A program made the translations under genes and the position numbers. Source: Stenopsyche tienmushanensis (lineage: Eukaryota > Arthropoda > Insecta > Trichoptera > Stenopsychidae). Taken from it: a stretch of DNA of 64,000 nt. The first letter of the stretch is position 1. Each line of letters begins with the position of its first letter. The notes beneath the pieces were generated by a model that worked only from the letters and a program-made list of their open reading frames with translations, was not told the origin of the DNA and searched no databases. Shown piece by piece: positions 27,008 to 38,294 of the stretch. The DNA lies in the NCBI GenBank assembly GCA_008973525.1, contig WACJ01000552.1:930001-994000 (forward strand). Reading direction: 5' to 3'.

Positions 27008-27769
27008 ACATTTTCAATATATATTTAATTTTTTTTATAGAAACTCGTAAATATTCATACTTATTATTCAACAAAAAATCGTACTCTAAATAATCATTTA
27101 ACCGTCATAAAATTTAGGTACAATTAACTGAAATCGCTATTGTCGGATTTATAAGATAACTTTTTTTCGTGTTGTCTTGAGAGCAGGCGTTTATTTTAAA
27201 TAATATGATACTAGTATCATTCTTATCGTTGACCAATTTTGTTATTCTCTCTTGACCGTTCTAGAGTGGCGTCATTAGCCCTCATTGGCAAAGTCTACTC
27301 ATTCAGAAGTAAACTGACAGACTTGTGCGATAACCCTGTACTTTTATTTTCGCAACACATTAATAGGTAAAAATAGGTGAACAACAGAAAGCAAGTTGAA
27401 CATTAAGAAATATTCCGAATAAATTAACGAATATTGTGTGCTATCAACAGAGTTAAGGTTCATTTATTGAGCCTGGTTCATCATCAAGCTTGTTACACGC
27501 TGCGGCGGGGCTGACAGAAAAGTGGATTTACATTAGAGCGTAGCATGTATGTTCTCCGATTCGAAAGGATAAATAACGGCTGAAAGAGTTTTTAAATTTA
27601 TATTTAATAAGTTAGAAAAAATTGGAAGTTCGTTAATTGAATTACAAAATTACATGCAATAAAAAAGAGAATGAACGAACTCCGATATAAAAAAACCACA
27701 CCTTTACCTAAAAATAACACTTCTTTCTCTTTCTACTTCCGAATTGCATATTCGAGGAAAATTTATCAT
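27008..27769. other. No recognised feature
   Basis: Mixed AT-rich sequence with no open frame of note. A short 'cgctgcggcggggctgacag' patch near 27500 is more GC-rich but gives no exon. Confidence 0.4.
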
Positions 27770-27848
27770 TGATTAAAATGTTAAATTGTATTTTATTTAC
27801 ACTATTTAAAAAAATTGTCAAAAATTCGCACGAACTTTTGGACTAACC
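27770..27848 (+). mobile_element. Mariner 3' end remnant
   Basis: The stretch 'attaaaatgtta', 'tattttatttacactatttaaaaaaa' and the inverted terminal repeat CGCACGAACTTTTGGACTAACC match the 3' end of the mariner at 48265-49496, where the same words occupy 49427-49496. A TA follows at 27849. No transposase is left upstream. Confidence 0.65.
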
Positions 27849-27850
27849 TA

Positions 27851-29640
27851 ATAAAATCGCGATGTAAGGTTGTAGTCTTAGGAAAGTTTTTCGCTTTGGA
27901 AGCGAACTGTAAAGAGTTAATGAAAACTTTTAATAAGGCCTTTAAAGTTATAAGGATGATGGTATGGAAAATTTAAAAAAAAAAATTAAATAAAAACTAC
28001 TTCCCGCGTAAAATTGAATCTGCATAATATATAGATTTAAGCTAAAATATCTCATATATTAAACATCTATATCATATAATATCTGAGACTATTTTTATTA
28101 TGAGAATTCGTATAAGAAGGGATGAGTACCTATTCTATAAAACTGTATTGCGATAGAAATTGGATTTCGCCTTATTTTAGAAATACATTCAGCCCTCGTA
28201 TGATAAAAGTTATACGGTTACACGAATTCCGCGTGTAATGTAAATCCGTGCTATATGATGTTCAAAGTTCATATAAAATTTATACAGGTACATGTTTATA
28301 AAAATACGTATTAAACATACTTTAATTCTTTGTCGCTAACACTTTCACTAGTTTTCATTGCTGCTAGATTCTTTGGGATGCAATTTCTATACGGATTTAA
28401 TGCAAAATATTTCGTAGTTATAGTTAATAATACATTATAGTCACTATATGTATTTCTGAATAAGATAATGGACTATTGATTCTTGCTCGGATATCATAGC
28501 AATTCAGTCGTAGGTGTCTACCTCGAGGCGCAGTCAAGCAGTTAGAGTTCAAGCCTCCTTAGCATATAGCCGTTGTTCATATACAATAATTGCGTGAGAA
28601 CTGTGCAAACGTCTTCCACAAATTAATTCAGCATGATAGGTGTGAATTAAGATATTACTTAGACAAGCGTGCACTTAGACGATGATCTCTCGAGACATGT
28701 TTATATACCCTGACTGACATTTCCAATGGAGATTGACGATCTGGCGGGAAGTGATCCTGTGGCCTGGTTAGAAAAAGACGAACAGGATATCCATCAAACT
28801 GTTTGCCGACGCACTTTGTTGATTCTCAGTCGGTTGCTGATGCAGTGCCGATGGATAGAGAGCACGTCGGTGAAGTGTTTGATTTATACTGCAGCTAATA
28901 CGTGCCAACGTTTAGCATGCGGTCCGATGCGGATAGCTGACGACATAAAGCGATTCATTATAATTGCATTGCACTGCATACCTGATGGGAATCGCCCGTG
29001 GGCAAAAATAAATCGAAGGAGACGCAGCCTGAATGCCATATTGAAGGCAAATTCGTCCAGGGAATAAAGATATCATAATCACGTGTATATGTTCTGAATA
29101 TTGCCGCTAAAGGGGAATGAGTCCAATCAAGAGCTAGTCGGAAAAAATTAGAGCAAAAATATAGCATTTGGAAAATAACGTAAATTGGATATAAAAGTAT
29201 ACATGCATTTATATATAATTTTTAAAATATAAAAAAATGGGATTAGCTAAAATACATCGTTGATTATGTGTTACCGAATGGTAACGCATTGAATCGATTG
29301 AGTCGCACGACTGTTTATTTGCCAGTAGCCATCCAATTTTCAATGCGCAAAATAAACATTGTTATTTGGCACACTTGATTGTGCTATAAATTCACATTAT
29401 GTATCAAGAATCATCACAAGAATGTTATTAAAAAATATATTATTTTCCATATTTGTTCTATCAACTGTCTTTCTTTGATAAATAACTTTGTATAGATCTT
29501 TTTATCCGTCCATTCTGACATGATTTTCATATTCATTTAAAAATGAGATCTATCCTCCTGTAGTGATTTTGATTTATAGTGAATAGAGTAAAATGCATAT
29601 TTTTAATTATGTAAAAAAGGGTCCCAAATGATATCAAATT
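27851..29640. other. Interval with one unrecognised open frame
   Basis: An open frame at 28726-29067 (113 codons, plus) is the longest here. It begins MEIDDLAGSDPVAWLEKDEQ and has mixed rather than AT-biased composition, but I recognise no domain, and no splice sites or promoter are evident. The block 28195-28260 ('ccctcgtatgataaaa', 'cgcgtgtaatgtaaatccg') resembles a pogo-type terminus without a partner. Confidence 0.25.
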
Positions 29641-29642
29641 TA

Positions 29643-30848
29643 TTAGGTAAAGCGGAAAGAAATGTCATTTTTTTGTTATTGAGAGAAAAAAATTTTTTTA
29701 ATAAAAGCTGTACAATATTACTCGATTAAATAATTTCCATTGATATTTATAATTGCCCTCCACATATGAGGTAGCTTTTTAATGCCTCTTTCTCGCTGGT
29801 TTTCCACTAAAGTAAGAATTCAAATGATTTTTCACTTGTTCCAGAGAAGTGAATTTTTTATCGCGAAGTTAGTGTTCTCATGACTTGAAAATATGATAGT
29901 CTGAAGATGCAATGTTAGGGGAATATGGTGGATGTTACAGTACTTCCAAATTCAGCTCCCTTATTTTGTTCTGTTTAATCCTTGCTGCGTGTGATCTTGC
30001 ATTATTATGCTGTAATAATCTTCTTTGGCTGTTAACTGGCACTGATCGCTTTTTGAGCATTTTGGCTATCTAATTGTGCACAGTATAGCTCTGCTGTGAC
30101 AGTTTGGCTAGGTTTTAATAATTCGTAGTGAATTACGCCAAAAAACTCCCACCATACACAAAGGAAGACCCTTTTTCAAGGATATGATACGAGGGGTAGA
30201 AACATGTACTTGATTTGAAGAAAGCCACTGTTTTTTCCTTCTCGAACTGTTGTAGAGGACCCACTTCTCATCCCCAGTAACGATCCTTCTTAAAAATGGA
30301 TCGGTTTCATACCTGGACAATAGCGATGAACAAATGGTTATCCGTTGTTCCAAGACCGTTGATGAAAACTCGTGCGGTACCCAAATTCCCTGTCTATGTT
30401 TTTTCCCGAGTCTTATCAAAAGTCAAAAGGATAATTCCTTTATTGTTTTTCGAGTATCAGATTCTACCAGAGAATTCAATGCATCATCATTGATTATTGG
30501 AGGTCATTCTGATGTTGGTTTATTTTTCAAATCTCTGTCTCCACTTTGATTTTTTGAACCATCTATGGCATTCTCGAATATTCAATATGTTGCCATATGT
30601 ATCACAGATGCTCTGGGTAGCTTTGAATCCTTTATCGAATAAAAACAGTAAACAAGATCGCAAATGGGTCTCATCAATTTCTGGCTTGGACATTTTCATT
30701 ATGGCTAAAAAAATATTTGAAAAAGTAAGACAAACAATAGAGCTTCAAAATGACAGCAACCTTGACGTATTCACTCGACAGGAACCCGAGGCAAATTTAC
30801 GGCAAAGGACGCCACCAAAAAAATGACATTTCTTTCCGCTTTGTCTAA
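29643..30848 (-). mobile_element. Near full-length mariner element (DD34D), inactive
   Basis: The element is 1206 bp and flanked by TA (29641-29642 and 30849-30850). Terminal inverted repeats of about 30 bp start TTAGGTAAAGCGGAAAGAAA at one end and TTAGACAAAGCGGAAAGAAA at the other. It contains one transposase relic on the minus strand. This is the normal length and plan of a mariner. A deleted copy of the same family lies inside another mariner at 48433. Confidence 0.9.
29718..30699 (-). pseudogene. Mariner transposase, broken by stops and frameshifts
   Basis: The relic starts at an ATG within 'MKMSKPEIDETHLR' and ends with a NGNYLIE-stop C-terminus, covering about 327 codons against a usual 340-350. 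Visible in order are: the N-terminal helix-turn-helix (FDKGLKA region), the linker, VTGDEKWVLY with the first catalytic Asp, and a block with HNNARSH where the second catalytic Asp of HDNAR is replaced by Asn. The third block is PPYSPNIASSDYHIF with its Asp kept. The spacing from the second position to the third Asp is 34 residues, the mariner signature. Stops interrupt after several blocks, and the frame changes near 30120 and again in the C-terminal region. The lost catalytic Asp alone would abolish activity. Confidence 0.9.
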
Positions 30849-30850
30849 TA

Positions 30851-31019
30851 TATGAAATTCTATCCAAGTTATTTACGAAGAATCATCTGATCGAATAAAA
30901 GATGCGTTGATCCAATCTAAATATAATATGTGACATAAAAAATGTAATTTTGGATGCAAAAATTTGAAGTAATTTAGCAACCAACCAACAAGTGCTTTTT
31001 CAATAAAAAATAATTGCAT
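30851..31019. other. No recognised feature
   Basis: AT-rich spacer between the mariner and the ccgg-rich repeat. Confidence 0.4.
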
Positions 31020-31150
31020 AAAATTATTTTAAGTAGGCAATTGAATCAAAAATCAATATCCGGTAAAATCATTATTTTTACCGGAACGAAAACCGGAACT
31101 GAACCAATATAAATTCTTATAACTGAACCGGAAAGAAAATTTATATGAAA
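31020..31150. repeat. Dispersed ccgg-rich repeat with hairpin
   Basis: Contains a perfect short hairpin (CCGGTAAAA, 7-base loop, TTTTACCGG) at about 31060-31084, followed by repeated 'ccggaac' and 'gaaccgg' words. Similar words occur at 54720-54745 and 54960-54980. It may be an end of a non-autonomous transposon; the family is unclear. Confidence 0.35.
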
Positions 31151-33515
31151 AACAACGCCATGCCCTGCTTTTAAGCACCTAGCGATGGACGATGAAACTA
31201 TTTTCATCATCAATTATTTTTGAATGCAGTTAATTGTATTTATGGTTGTAAATCATTCTTAAACAATAATTGCACAAAAGCTTTCCATTTAGATACTTAT
31301 ATATAATTAAAATCCATATTTATCTGCTGACTGATTTCGAATTTTGGGTAAATGAAGACAACTCCATTGGAACGTACATACATGTCATACTACAAATTAT
31401 TGAATAATATAAGTCATTGAGGTATACTTATAATAAAAAATAATGTTTGCATTAAGAAATGGAAAAAAATCTTTGTATTGTACAAATATTTTTTTGCTCT
31501 AAACCTACATATCCTACGATATCGGGATACTCAAACATGAATTTCGGACACGAGTCTATTGTAAACGGGGAAAAAACCGGTAATGATCTTCATATGTGCT
31601 GCGATGTAGAAGCAGGAGAACACAAAGGACGACCTGTTGCTCCTTGAAGCAGGGTTGGATCTCGGGATGGCAAACTCTTAATGATGCCCAGCTCTTTGGA
31701 TAACAATCGATGTTTGCGTGAAAGATATCAAACAATGGCCACAATCCTGCGAGTGATGCCTCGAATATCATATACCAATAAGTCTCCATTGTTGCAAATT
31801 GTTTATAACTCGGATTTTGATCCGCACAAGAACACGTAATCGGCTTAAAAGTATTTAAAAGGCTTTACGGAGGACTCGCGTACATCACGTTTTAATACTG
31901 CGAAGAATTCATCCGAGCTGAATCTGATACTTTGGTCCGTTTCGCGGTTTTCATTCGTATTCATCCCGCAGCTTTAGAATTTATCTTTAAAAGAAAATAG
32001 AGACAAACGTCCACATAAATTACAGTATTTTGCATGTACCGAGTACGTTCATGGAAAATAAAATGGCAGTATTTTGCGACAAATAAAAATTTACTTGCAA
32101 TTATTGCCAGCGGCAACGCCAGAGTTAATCCTTTTGCGTGCGCGAATTTATCAGGCATTATTTTGCAATTATTGATACTCGAGCTATTTCAGCGAAGGCT
32201 GTGCAGGATAACCAGTTCTGTATCGTCGTTATATTTTATCACGATTTCAGTCCATCATGATATATCTTTGGTATACCTTCGACACGATTTTAGCATAGTG
32301 ACGAATTAATAAGACCTAATAACATTCGTATGCCGACGTTCATGCAATAAAAGCCGATACATATTCATTTATAACAACAAAAATACACAACATGTAATCA
32401 ATGCTAAAGCCTTCTTAATCCTTTTTATTTCGGTTTCCAGTAATAATATACATTACAAAGGCGAGTAAAATTATGCTCGTATTGAAAGTTCAAAGCTGCG
32501 ACCGAAGCTAAGATTAAGTTGGAGCTTAAATTGAAAAATGTCTTCGACATGTATTATTGAATGGCTGGGAGTTAAAATGGATTAACACTGAAAAGTTCAT
32601 TTTGGACTTTGGAACAGGATTACTCGCCATGCATAGCCAGCTTAAATTATTTCAATTACACTTTCAGAAAATTAAATTTTTATATTGCTTGTATCCACAG
32701 AGGGAAAATTATTCAGAGATTAAATTCAATTTTGATATAGCCAAATATTTTATATCAACAAATTTGTCGTTCTGCTCCGATGATTTTAAATAATGGAACG
32801 AAGCTTTTATCGCGACTAAAGCTCAAATAAATCTCACCAACTACCACCGACGTAATTTAATAATAAAATCTCTCTCATTTAACCCTGAAATGGCCTTCGA
32901 AAATACATCTTGAGTATATTTTTTATTCGATGAGCACAGGATCGATTCAAGCTTTTTATTACATTGGCTTTATTAAACTCCTTTGTTTTGACAAAGGTCA
33001 CTGTTTAGAAAATGCTGATACAAGATAATATATATGAGCTGTTATTTAATCGATCATTTTCACAGTGTAATCGGGTTAGTAATAGATACAGGATGTATAA
33101 CGAAAAATGTTTGGAGTCGTAATTTTTCTATTAGCTTATTTTTGAACATCATGCTCAAAATTAGTGTGTCAAATTTCCTTATATTTAAAAAAAAACATAA
33201 TACTACTCTATGGCTCACTAAGTCAATGCCTTTATTTAGAATTTAAGAGGGGGTTGTTAAAAAGGGTACCAATAATCTGAAAACACGAAATTTTTTTAAG
33301 AGAAAATCTTGAAAGTTGGCTCTATTTTTGGTTATCACTTAAAATTTGCGCTAACGCACGGGTCCGTTTTTCTTTCGTATTATATGTAGCCGGACAGATG
33401 AATGGGAATGGACGGGCGTTGAACAGAAAAACTCTCGAGGAAGAGAGAGATTTGGCTACGGTAAGGACGTCTTCCCGCAGCCAAGGCTGGCCGACGACTC
33501 TTCTTGACTCCCGGG
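31151..33515. other. Gene-free interval
   Basis: Short unrecognised frames only (for example 31556-31789 minus, 32034-32309 plus). 33360-33515 becomes GC-richer just before the Harbinger-like MITE. The frame at 33398-33694 runs through the MITE and is discounted. Confidence 0.4.
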
Positions 33516-33518
33516 TTA

Positions 33519-33707
33519 GGCCCGATCCACACTATGGTGCCGGTAACGGTTCGATCTCGCTCTCGGTCTTGCTCCGGTCAAATATTCTCATACAAAAAAC
33601 GGAATTGGAACGATCCGATAGTGTGAATACTCTGATTATTTCTTGTGTAAGAATATTTAATCGGAGCGAGATCGAACCGTCTACGGCAACATAGTGTGGA
33701 TCGGGCC
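33519..33707. mobile_element. 189-bp Harbinger-like MITE with TTA duplication
   Basis: Flanked by TTA at 33516-33518 and 33708-33710. The terminal inverted repeats are long (about 65 bp, imperfect), starting GGCCCGATCCACACTATG and ending CATAGTGTGGATCGGGCC. Inner matches include CGGTTCGATCTCGCTC against GAGCGAGATCGAACCG, and AATATTCT against AGAATATT. A 3-bp TWA target duplication is typical of PIF/Harbinger elements; assignment to that superfamily rests on this and on the G-rich terminus. There is no coding content. Confidence 0.8.
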
Positions 33708-33710
33708 TTA

Positions 33711-35043
33711 GGAAGAAGTCGGTATTGCAGGTGCAATGACCCCACAGAAGATGGTGCTGTTAAAATAGCATATTGCACCTAAAGAAAGACGGAAGATGTT
33801 GCTGTTAATCTGGCGAATTAAATCTGCTCAGATTAACAACACTATTACAAGGAGATGGTAAATCTCTCAAACTACATTTTCATAATATATATTTTTTTTT
33901 TAAATCAACGCATAGGTCATTTAAGAAGCTTTCATGGAGCATGTGTCTGATTCGCAGGTCATAGTTTCGCCACCACTGCTCTTGTAGGGTATAGTACTTT
34001 TATAATACAGTTTTGATTTAACACGGTCGATGAATTTTGGCATATATTTGTATCATCTTAGACTTAAATTGGGCAATGTTAGATGTTTGTAAATGTTTGG
34101 TTTCTAAATAAATTTCAATCATTTTGAACGGAGGTCAGCCGGCGATGGGTTAAATTTTAACGAGAGGTATCTTTCGTATTCCCATAAAGCGACTAAAACC
34201 TTATGCTCATAAACGATTAAATGGAATCTCTAATCCCCGAGAACAGTCTAATACAAAGCAACGTCTAATAATTAAGACGTATACAGGATGTCTCATTAGT
34301 GACGCCAGAGAAAGATCAGTTTCCGCCGGGCTGCACTCGCCCTATACTTATTCAAGTCTCGTCTTATCTTTCTCATATTATTACACACGCGATATTTACA
34401 CGTACGCATGATTAATATGCAGACATTACAAAACTTCTATGAATTTATTTTTTGGTCTTCTTGCAATGGCAGACGTAATCCAGCACGACTCAGACACCAC
34501 AGACGAATTATCAATTACCGTAAAATTATGCTGCACATCACGACTTATTTACAATGTGATGAACGATGTCGGCTCTGACGCCAGACAGATTATTAATGCT
34601 GCAAATCGTCTCGGATAAATCAGACTATAGATTAAGGATGCGACAGTTTAAATCTTCTAGAAAAAAGGGTCCATCGCATCAATTTAAGTGTTGGGAAATC
34701 TTCGCAAGCAGACGCTATGCTCGAGTGTCAATTCCGTGTAAAGACAGCTCGTTTGTTTTCTCGAAAGAAACAGCTCTGTTAATTACTTCCCAATGTTGAA
34801 TTTTCGCTCTGTCAACTGTCAAAGCAAATAGGTTTTCATGTGTCCATTTGGGTATCTCCGAAATTACATATTATACGGGAAATATTTGAAATATCTCACA
34901 TTTCAAAATTGACACAGACTATGTTTGTTAATAAATAGACGCGTCCTTACTCTGAAGTATACAATTTTAACGGAACCGACGCGTGCTCACTTATTAGAAG
35001 CGAGGAGCACTCGATAAGTAAACAAAATTAATATAATGATCAA
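33711..35043. other. Gene-free interval
   Basis: Immediately after the MITE, 'agatggtgctgttaa' (33741) and 'agatgttgctgttaa' (33796) form a short direct repeat about 55 bases apart. The frame at 34566-34799 (77 codons) has no recognisable domain. Confidence 0.4.
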
Positions 35044-35350
35044 ATGTCGGTATAGTGGACACACATTCCCAGACTCATTTATAAGATTCAAATTCAGACA
35101 TTGGAAAACAATCCCCATAATAACAAATTTGGAAGATTGAAAGTATTAATATTTCCGATAGATTGTTCCGATTAGGTTAACCCAGATATTCTGGATTCGA
35201 AAAAGTAAACACTGGGGCCATTAATAAAATCGTGCAGGATCGCTTATGAGCGATCGATTTACAACAATAATAAAATATAATTTTAAAATAATGATGATTT
35301 CACTACTGGTACATAGAAATAATCCTATCTTAAATGAACTAACATAATAA
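35044..35350 (+). repeat. tRNA-derived SINE copy
   Basis: An A-box-like 'gtcggtatagtgg' is followed by 'agactcatttataag' and a decayed B box (GATTCAAATTC). Then come the standard body words 'attggaaaacaat', 'aatttggaagattgaaagtattaatatttccgat', 'ggttaacccagatattctggattcgaaaaagtaaa', 'cgcttatgagcgat' and 'atgatttcactac'. The 3' hairpin block is missing or eroded. Confidence 0.65.
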
Positions 35351-35489
35351 ACTCTCGACAAAAGCTTATCATGGAGATTACCTCTTGATCGGCATCGAAT
35401 AACATCGATTTTTGATATATTAAAGCTATTTTTAAAGTATTAATGTTTAAGAATAAAGAAAAGCTGCGATTTACAAAACTGAGAAGAAG

Positions 35490-35540
35490 AGAAACTTTAA
35501 ACGCGTTTTTATCGAAACTACTTTTTCCAAGCTTATGGAA
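35490..35540 (+). repeat. Third fragment of the repeat shared by 1-375 and 37815-38165
   Basis: 'gaaactttaaacgcgtttttatcgaaactactttttcca' matches bases 100-140 nearly exactly. Nothing of the rest of that repeat is convincingly present. Confidence 0.5.
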
Positions 35541-35841
35541 GTGCTTTCACACGTCCTAGATGAGCATTATATATGAAATTTGGCAGACATGTGTATAATA
35601 AACGTTTTCATCATATAGACTATATTTTTTTTAAAAATATTCAATTTTGATTTGTTAATAAACAAAAAACTACAAAAAAAGTTGGTAAAAAAACACACAT
35701 TTATCTTCAATCGATTTTGAGATTTTGAAGCTTTTAGTTGATAGCTATTAATTCTAACCTGATAATTGGTAGCATTTGGTTTGGCTAGTTGATATTAATT
35801 TGACTTTTTTATTACTAATACATGCAATTTAATAAATGTTA

Positions 35842-36256
35842 CAGTGCCACTCAAAACTTCAAATGTTTTCCAAATGTTTCTCTTCGCTTTGTTTCTTATC
35901 AAATCACACCCATTCATCATTTAAATGATAGTATTTCTATTATGTTTGATAATTTATAAGTATGGATTTTATTGAGAGAAAAAATAAGACAAAAAATACA
36001 ACAAAAAAAATTGCAAAGGACAAAAAGGTAAGGTTTAGCCGGTAAATATCGACAGAGAAGCCTCTGTGCACAAAAGCGTTCAAATAGTTTTTTTTTTCTA
36101 TTTTTGTTTTACTTTTTCTTTCAATAAAATTCATACTTATATATTATCAAATATAATAGAAATATTATCATTTAAAGACTGAATGTGTGTGATTCGACAA
36201 AAAACAAAGCGAAAGGAAATGTTTGGTAAACACTTGAACAGTTTTTAGCGGCACTG
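35842..36256. mobile_element. 415-bp palindromic TA-flanked element (Tc1/mariner-type MITE)
   Basis: Two arms of about 165 bp (35842-36006 and 36092-36256) are inverted copies of each other with scattered changes, leaving a loop of only about 85 bases. Ends read CAGTGCCACTCAAAAC and GTTTTTAGCGGCACTG. TA flanks both sides (35840-35841 and 36257-36258). TA target and CAGTG-type ends fit a non-autonomous Tc1/mariner-superfamily element. Short open frames inside are AT-rich artefacts. Transcription through it would give a long hairpin RNA. Confidence 0.85.
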
Positions 36257-36258
36257 TA

Positions 36259-37814
36259 TTTTAAAATAGCGTTGTTGCAGTTTACAAAATCACCCATTAA
36301 TTATAAAGCAAAACCGTATTTTGGCGTGAATAACAGACTTTTGCTTTAGCATGTTTTTTAATTGGTATGTCAATTTGAATCTATTAAAATAATAATTAAA
36401 CGTGTGAGCTTTTGAAAAAAAGTTTGCATAGTTAACAGTAAAAAAATCAACAGAAAATTGTTAATTTTAACGGGATGTGATTAATTTATTATATAATATA
36501 AATATAAAACCTTTTGATTTCTAACATGAAACGTAAAATAAAATGTATTAATATGAGTAATATTTCAAGATTATAATATAAACACAGAGTTAAAGTTTTA
36601 TGAATATCAGATAATGTTTATTTAAAATCGACTTTTAATTGAAAAAAATTGAATGGATAAGTAATTAATATATATATATGTAGATATATTCTAAAGAGTC
36701 TCTTTCAAATAGGTATAATGTTCCTTTTTCTCAATGACATAAATTCCAAAGAAAAAAAATATTTATAAGATGTATAAATAAGTTGGTAGCCGCAGTTTTT
36801 ATCCGTTGGCAGATCGTTAAATTCAAAAAACCACAGTCACGATTCCAAAGACCATAATGTGTTGCCTCACCGATGCTTAATTGTAACAATGAAACTTTCA
36901 TCTTAACGATCCCAATAAAATACACCAAGTATCAATCGCATTTGCATTTCACATTTCAAGATGAGTATATACACAACATCCATTGTGCCATTTCGAATGC
37001 CACATCGTTTACAGTCCGTTGATAATCTAACAAGTCTGACAACACCCATGGATAGGTGACAATGGAATCAGATAAAAATGCTAATAGATGATGATTTTAT
37101 GTTTTGTAACTGTCGTAGGCGCCGGTCGTGAGCCCTTCCCTGGAATTATCTTAATTGTAGTCTAACAACATGAAAGTCTACTTTTGGTCTTGTAGAATAA
37201 CGCCATCGGATAATTGACGATTAATTGATATTGTCGTCGATATGGCTGTTTTTGATGTTCACCTGTCAATCAGCTTATGTGCTCAGGCCGCGAGCAATCC
37301 TAGTAATTCTGGCTTTACAAACAATCGCGTTGAATCTGCAGATTGGGTAGTTAGATGGCAATAATTGGTTAATATTTACCTTATTATATATGATCGATTT
37401 TAACCCTTGGCTTAATAATTTAAGCTCTATAAAATTAGCCTAATAGAGTAATTTGTATATATCTCTATCAGATTTTTTTTAGCATAAATGCGATTTGAAA
37501 ACCAAATCAAAGTGGTTCTAGAACAACCCATAAACCAGGAAAATAATTGATAATACCGCATTCAGATTAAATAGTGATGAAAAATATAAGACAATAGAAC
37601 AAGCGTCCAGACAATGAGTGGTCGTTGGATCGAGCTAATCCGGGGCAAATTTATATATTATCAGGTTGTATCTGGATTGATTATCATTTGATGGTATAAA
37701 TTTAATAATATAGCTTCCATAATATGCATCATATGCAAATTTAAAAAATTAGATCAATATCACTTCGACATAGCAAAAAAGTTAAGGTTATATTATTAAT
37801 TCATAATTAGTAAA
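36259..37814. other. Gene-free interval
   Basis: No motif-bearing frame and no element ends recognised. 37000-37340 is slightly GC-richer without an exon. Confidence 0.4.
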
Positions 37815-38292
37815 GTTTTTACTATAGTCACAAGCTTTAAAAAAAATCACAAAATGGCGACTGTTTAAAAAAAATTCAGTCAAATCATTTTTTGGCTCTA
37901 AAAAAATAGTTAAAAAATACATTTTGACATAAATCTGGTAGGAATAATAGAGGGTTATATGGAAACGATTCGTACCCAGTTTGAAGTTAATTAATTAATT
38001 AAAACTTGAGATATCATGTCAATCGTGTTAAAAAAAGTAGTTTCGAGAAAAACGCGTTAAAAGATTTCATTATGGTAGGACTGGCTAAATTGTCGCGTCA
38101 CTAAAATAGCTATAACTCCATAAGTAGTTGGGATTTTGGAAATTCCTTTGGAGAATGTATTTTTAAAATTAAGTAATTTGGCGATAGCAGATGTAATACG
38201 ATTAGCGTACTCTTTAAAAATAACAAAAAATAAAAAAAACTGTTTTAAAAAAACCGCATAACTTCGAAGTCGCACAAAAAGAAGTTTGAGTG
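37815..38292 (-). mobile_element. Left-hand part of the pogo/Tigger-like repeat
   Basis: Read on the minus strand from 38292, it starts CACTCAAACTTCTTTTTGTGCG after a TA and continues CTTCGAAGTTATGCGG. This matches the left terminus and subterminal unit of the pogo-like element at 16708. The following 38165-37815 matches window bases 1-375 in inverse orientation. The right-hand terminus expected beyond 37815 is not found, so the copy is 3' truncated. The minus-strand frame at 38057-38275 lies within the repeat and carries no known domain. Confidence 0.55.
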
Positions 38293-38294
38293 TA

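Noticed and set aside
30296..30826. Plus-strand frames of 65-109 codons
   Set aside because: They are antisense to the mariner transposase relic on the minus strand.
33398..33694. 98-codon frame
   Set aside because: More than half of it lies in the Harbinger-like MITE and reads through its inverted repeat.
35940..36134. 64-codon hydrophobic frame on the minus strand
   Set aside because: Lies in the palindromic element; hydrophobicity comes from A/T runs.
38057..38275. 72-codon minus-strand frame
   Set aside because: Inside the dispersed pogo-like repeat and not kept open in the copy at 1-375 beyond a short stretch.
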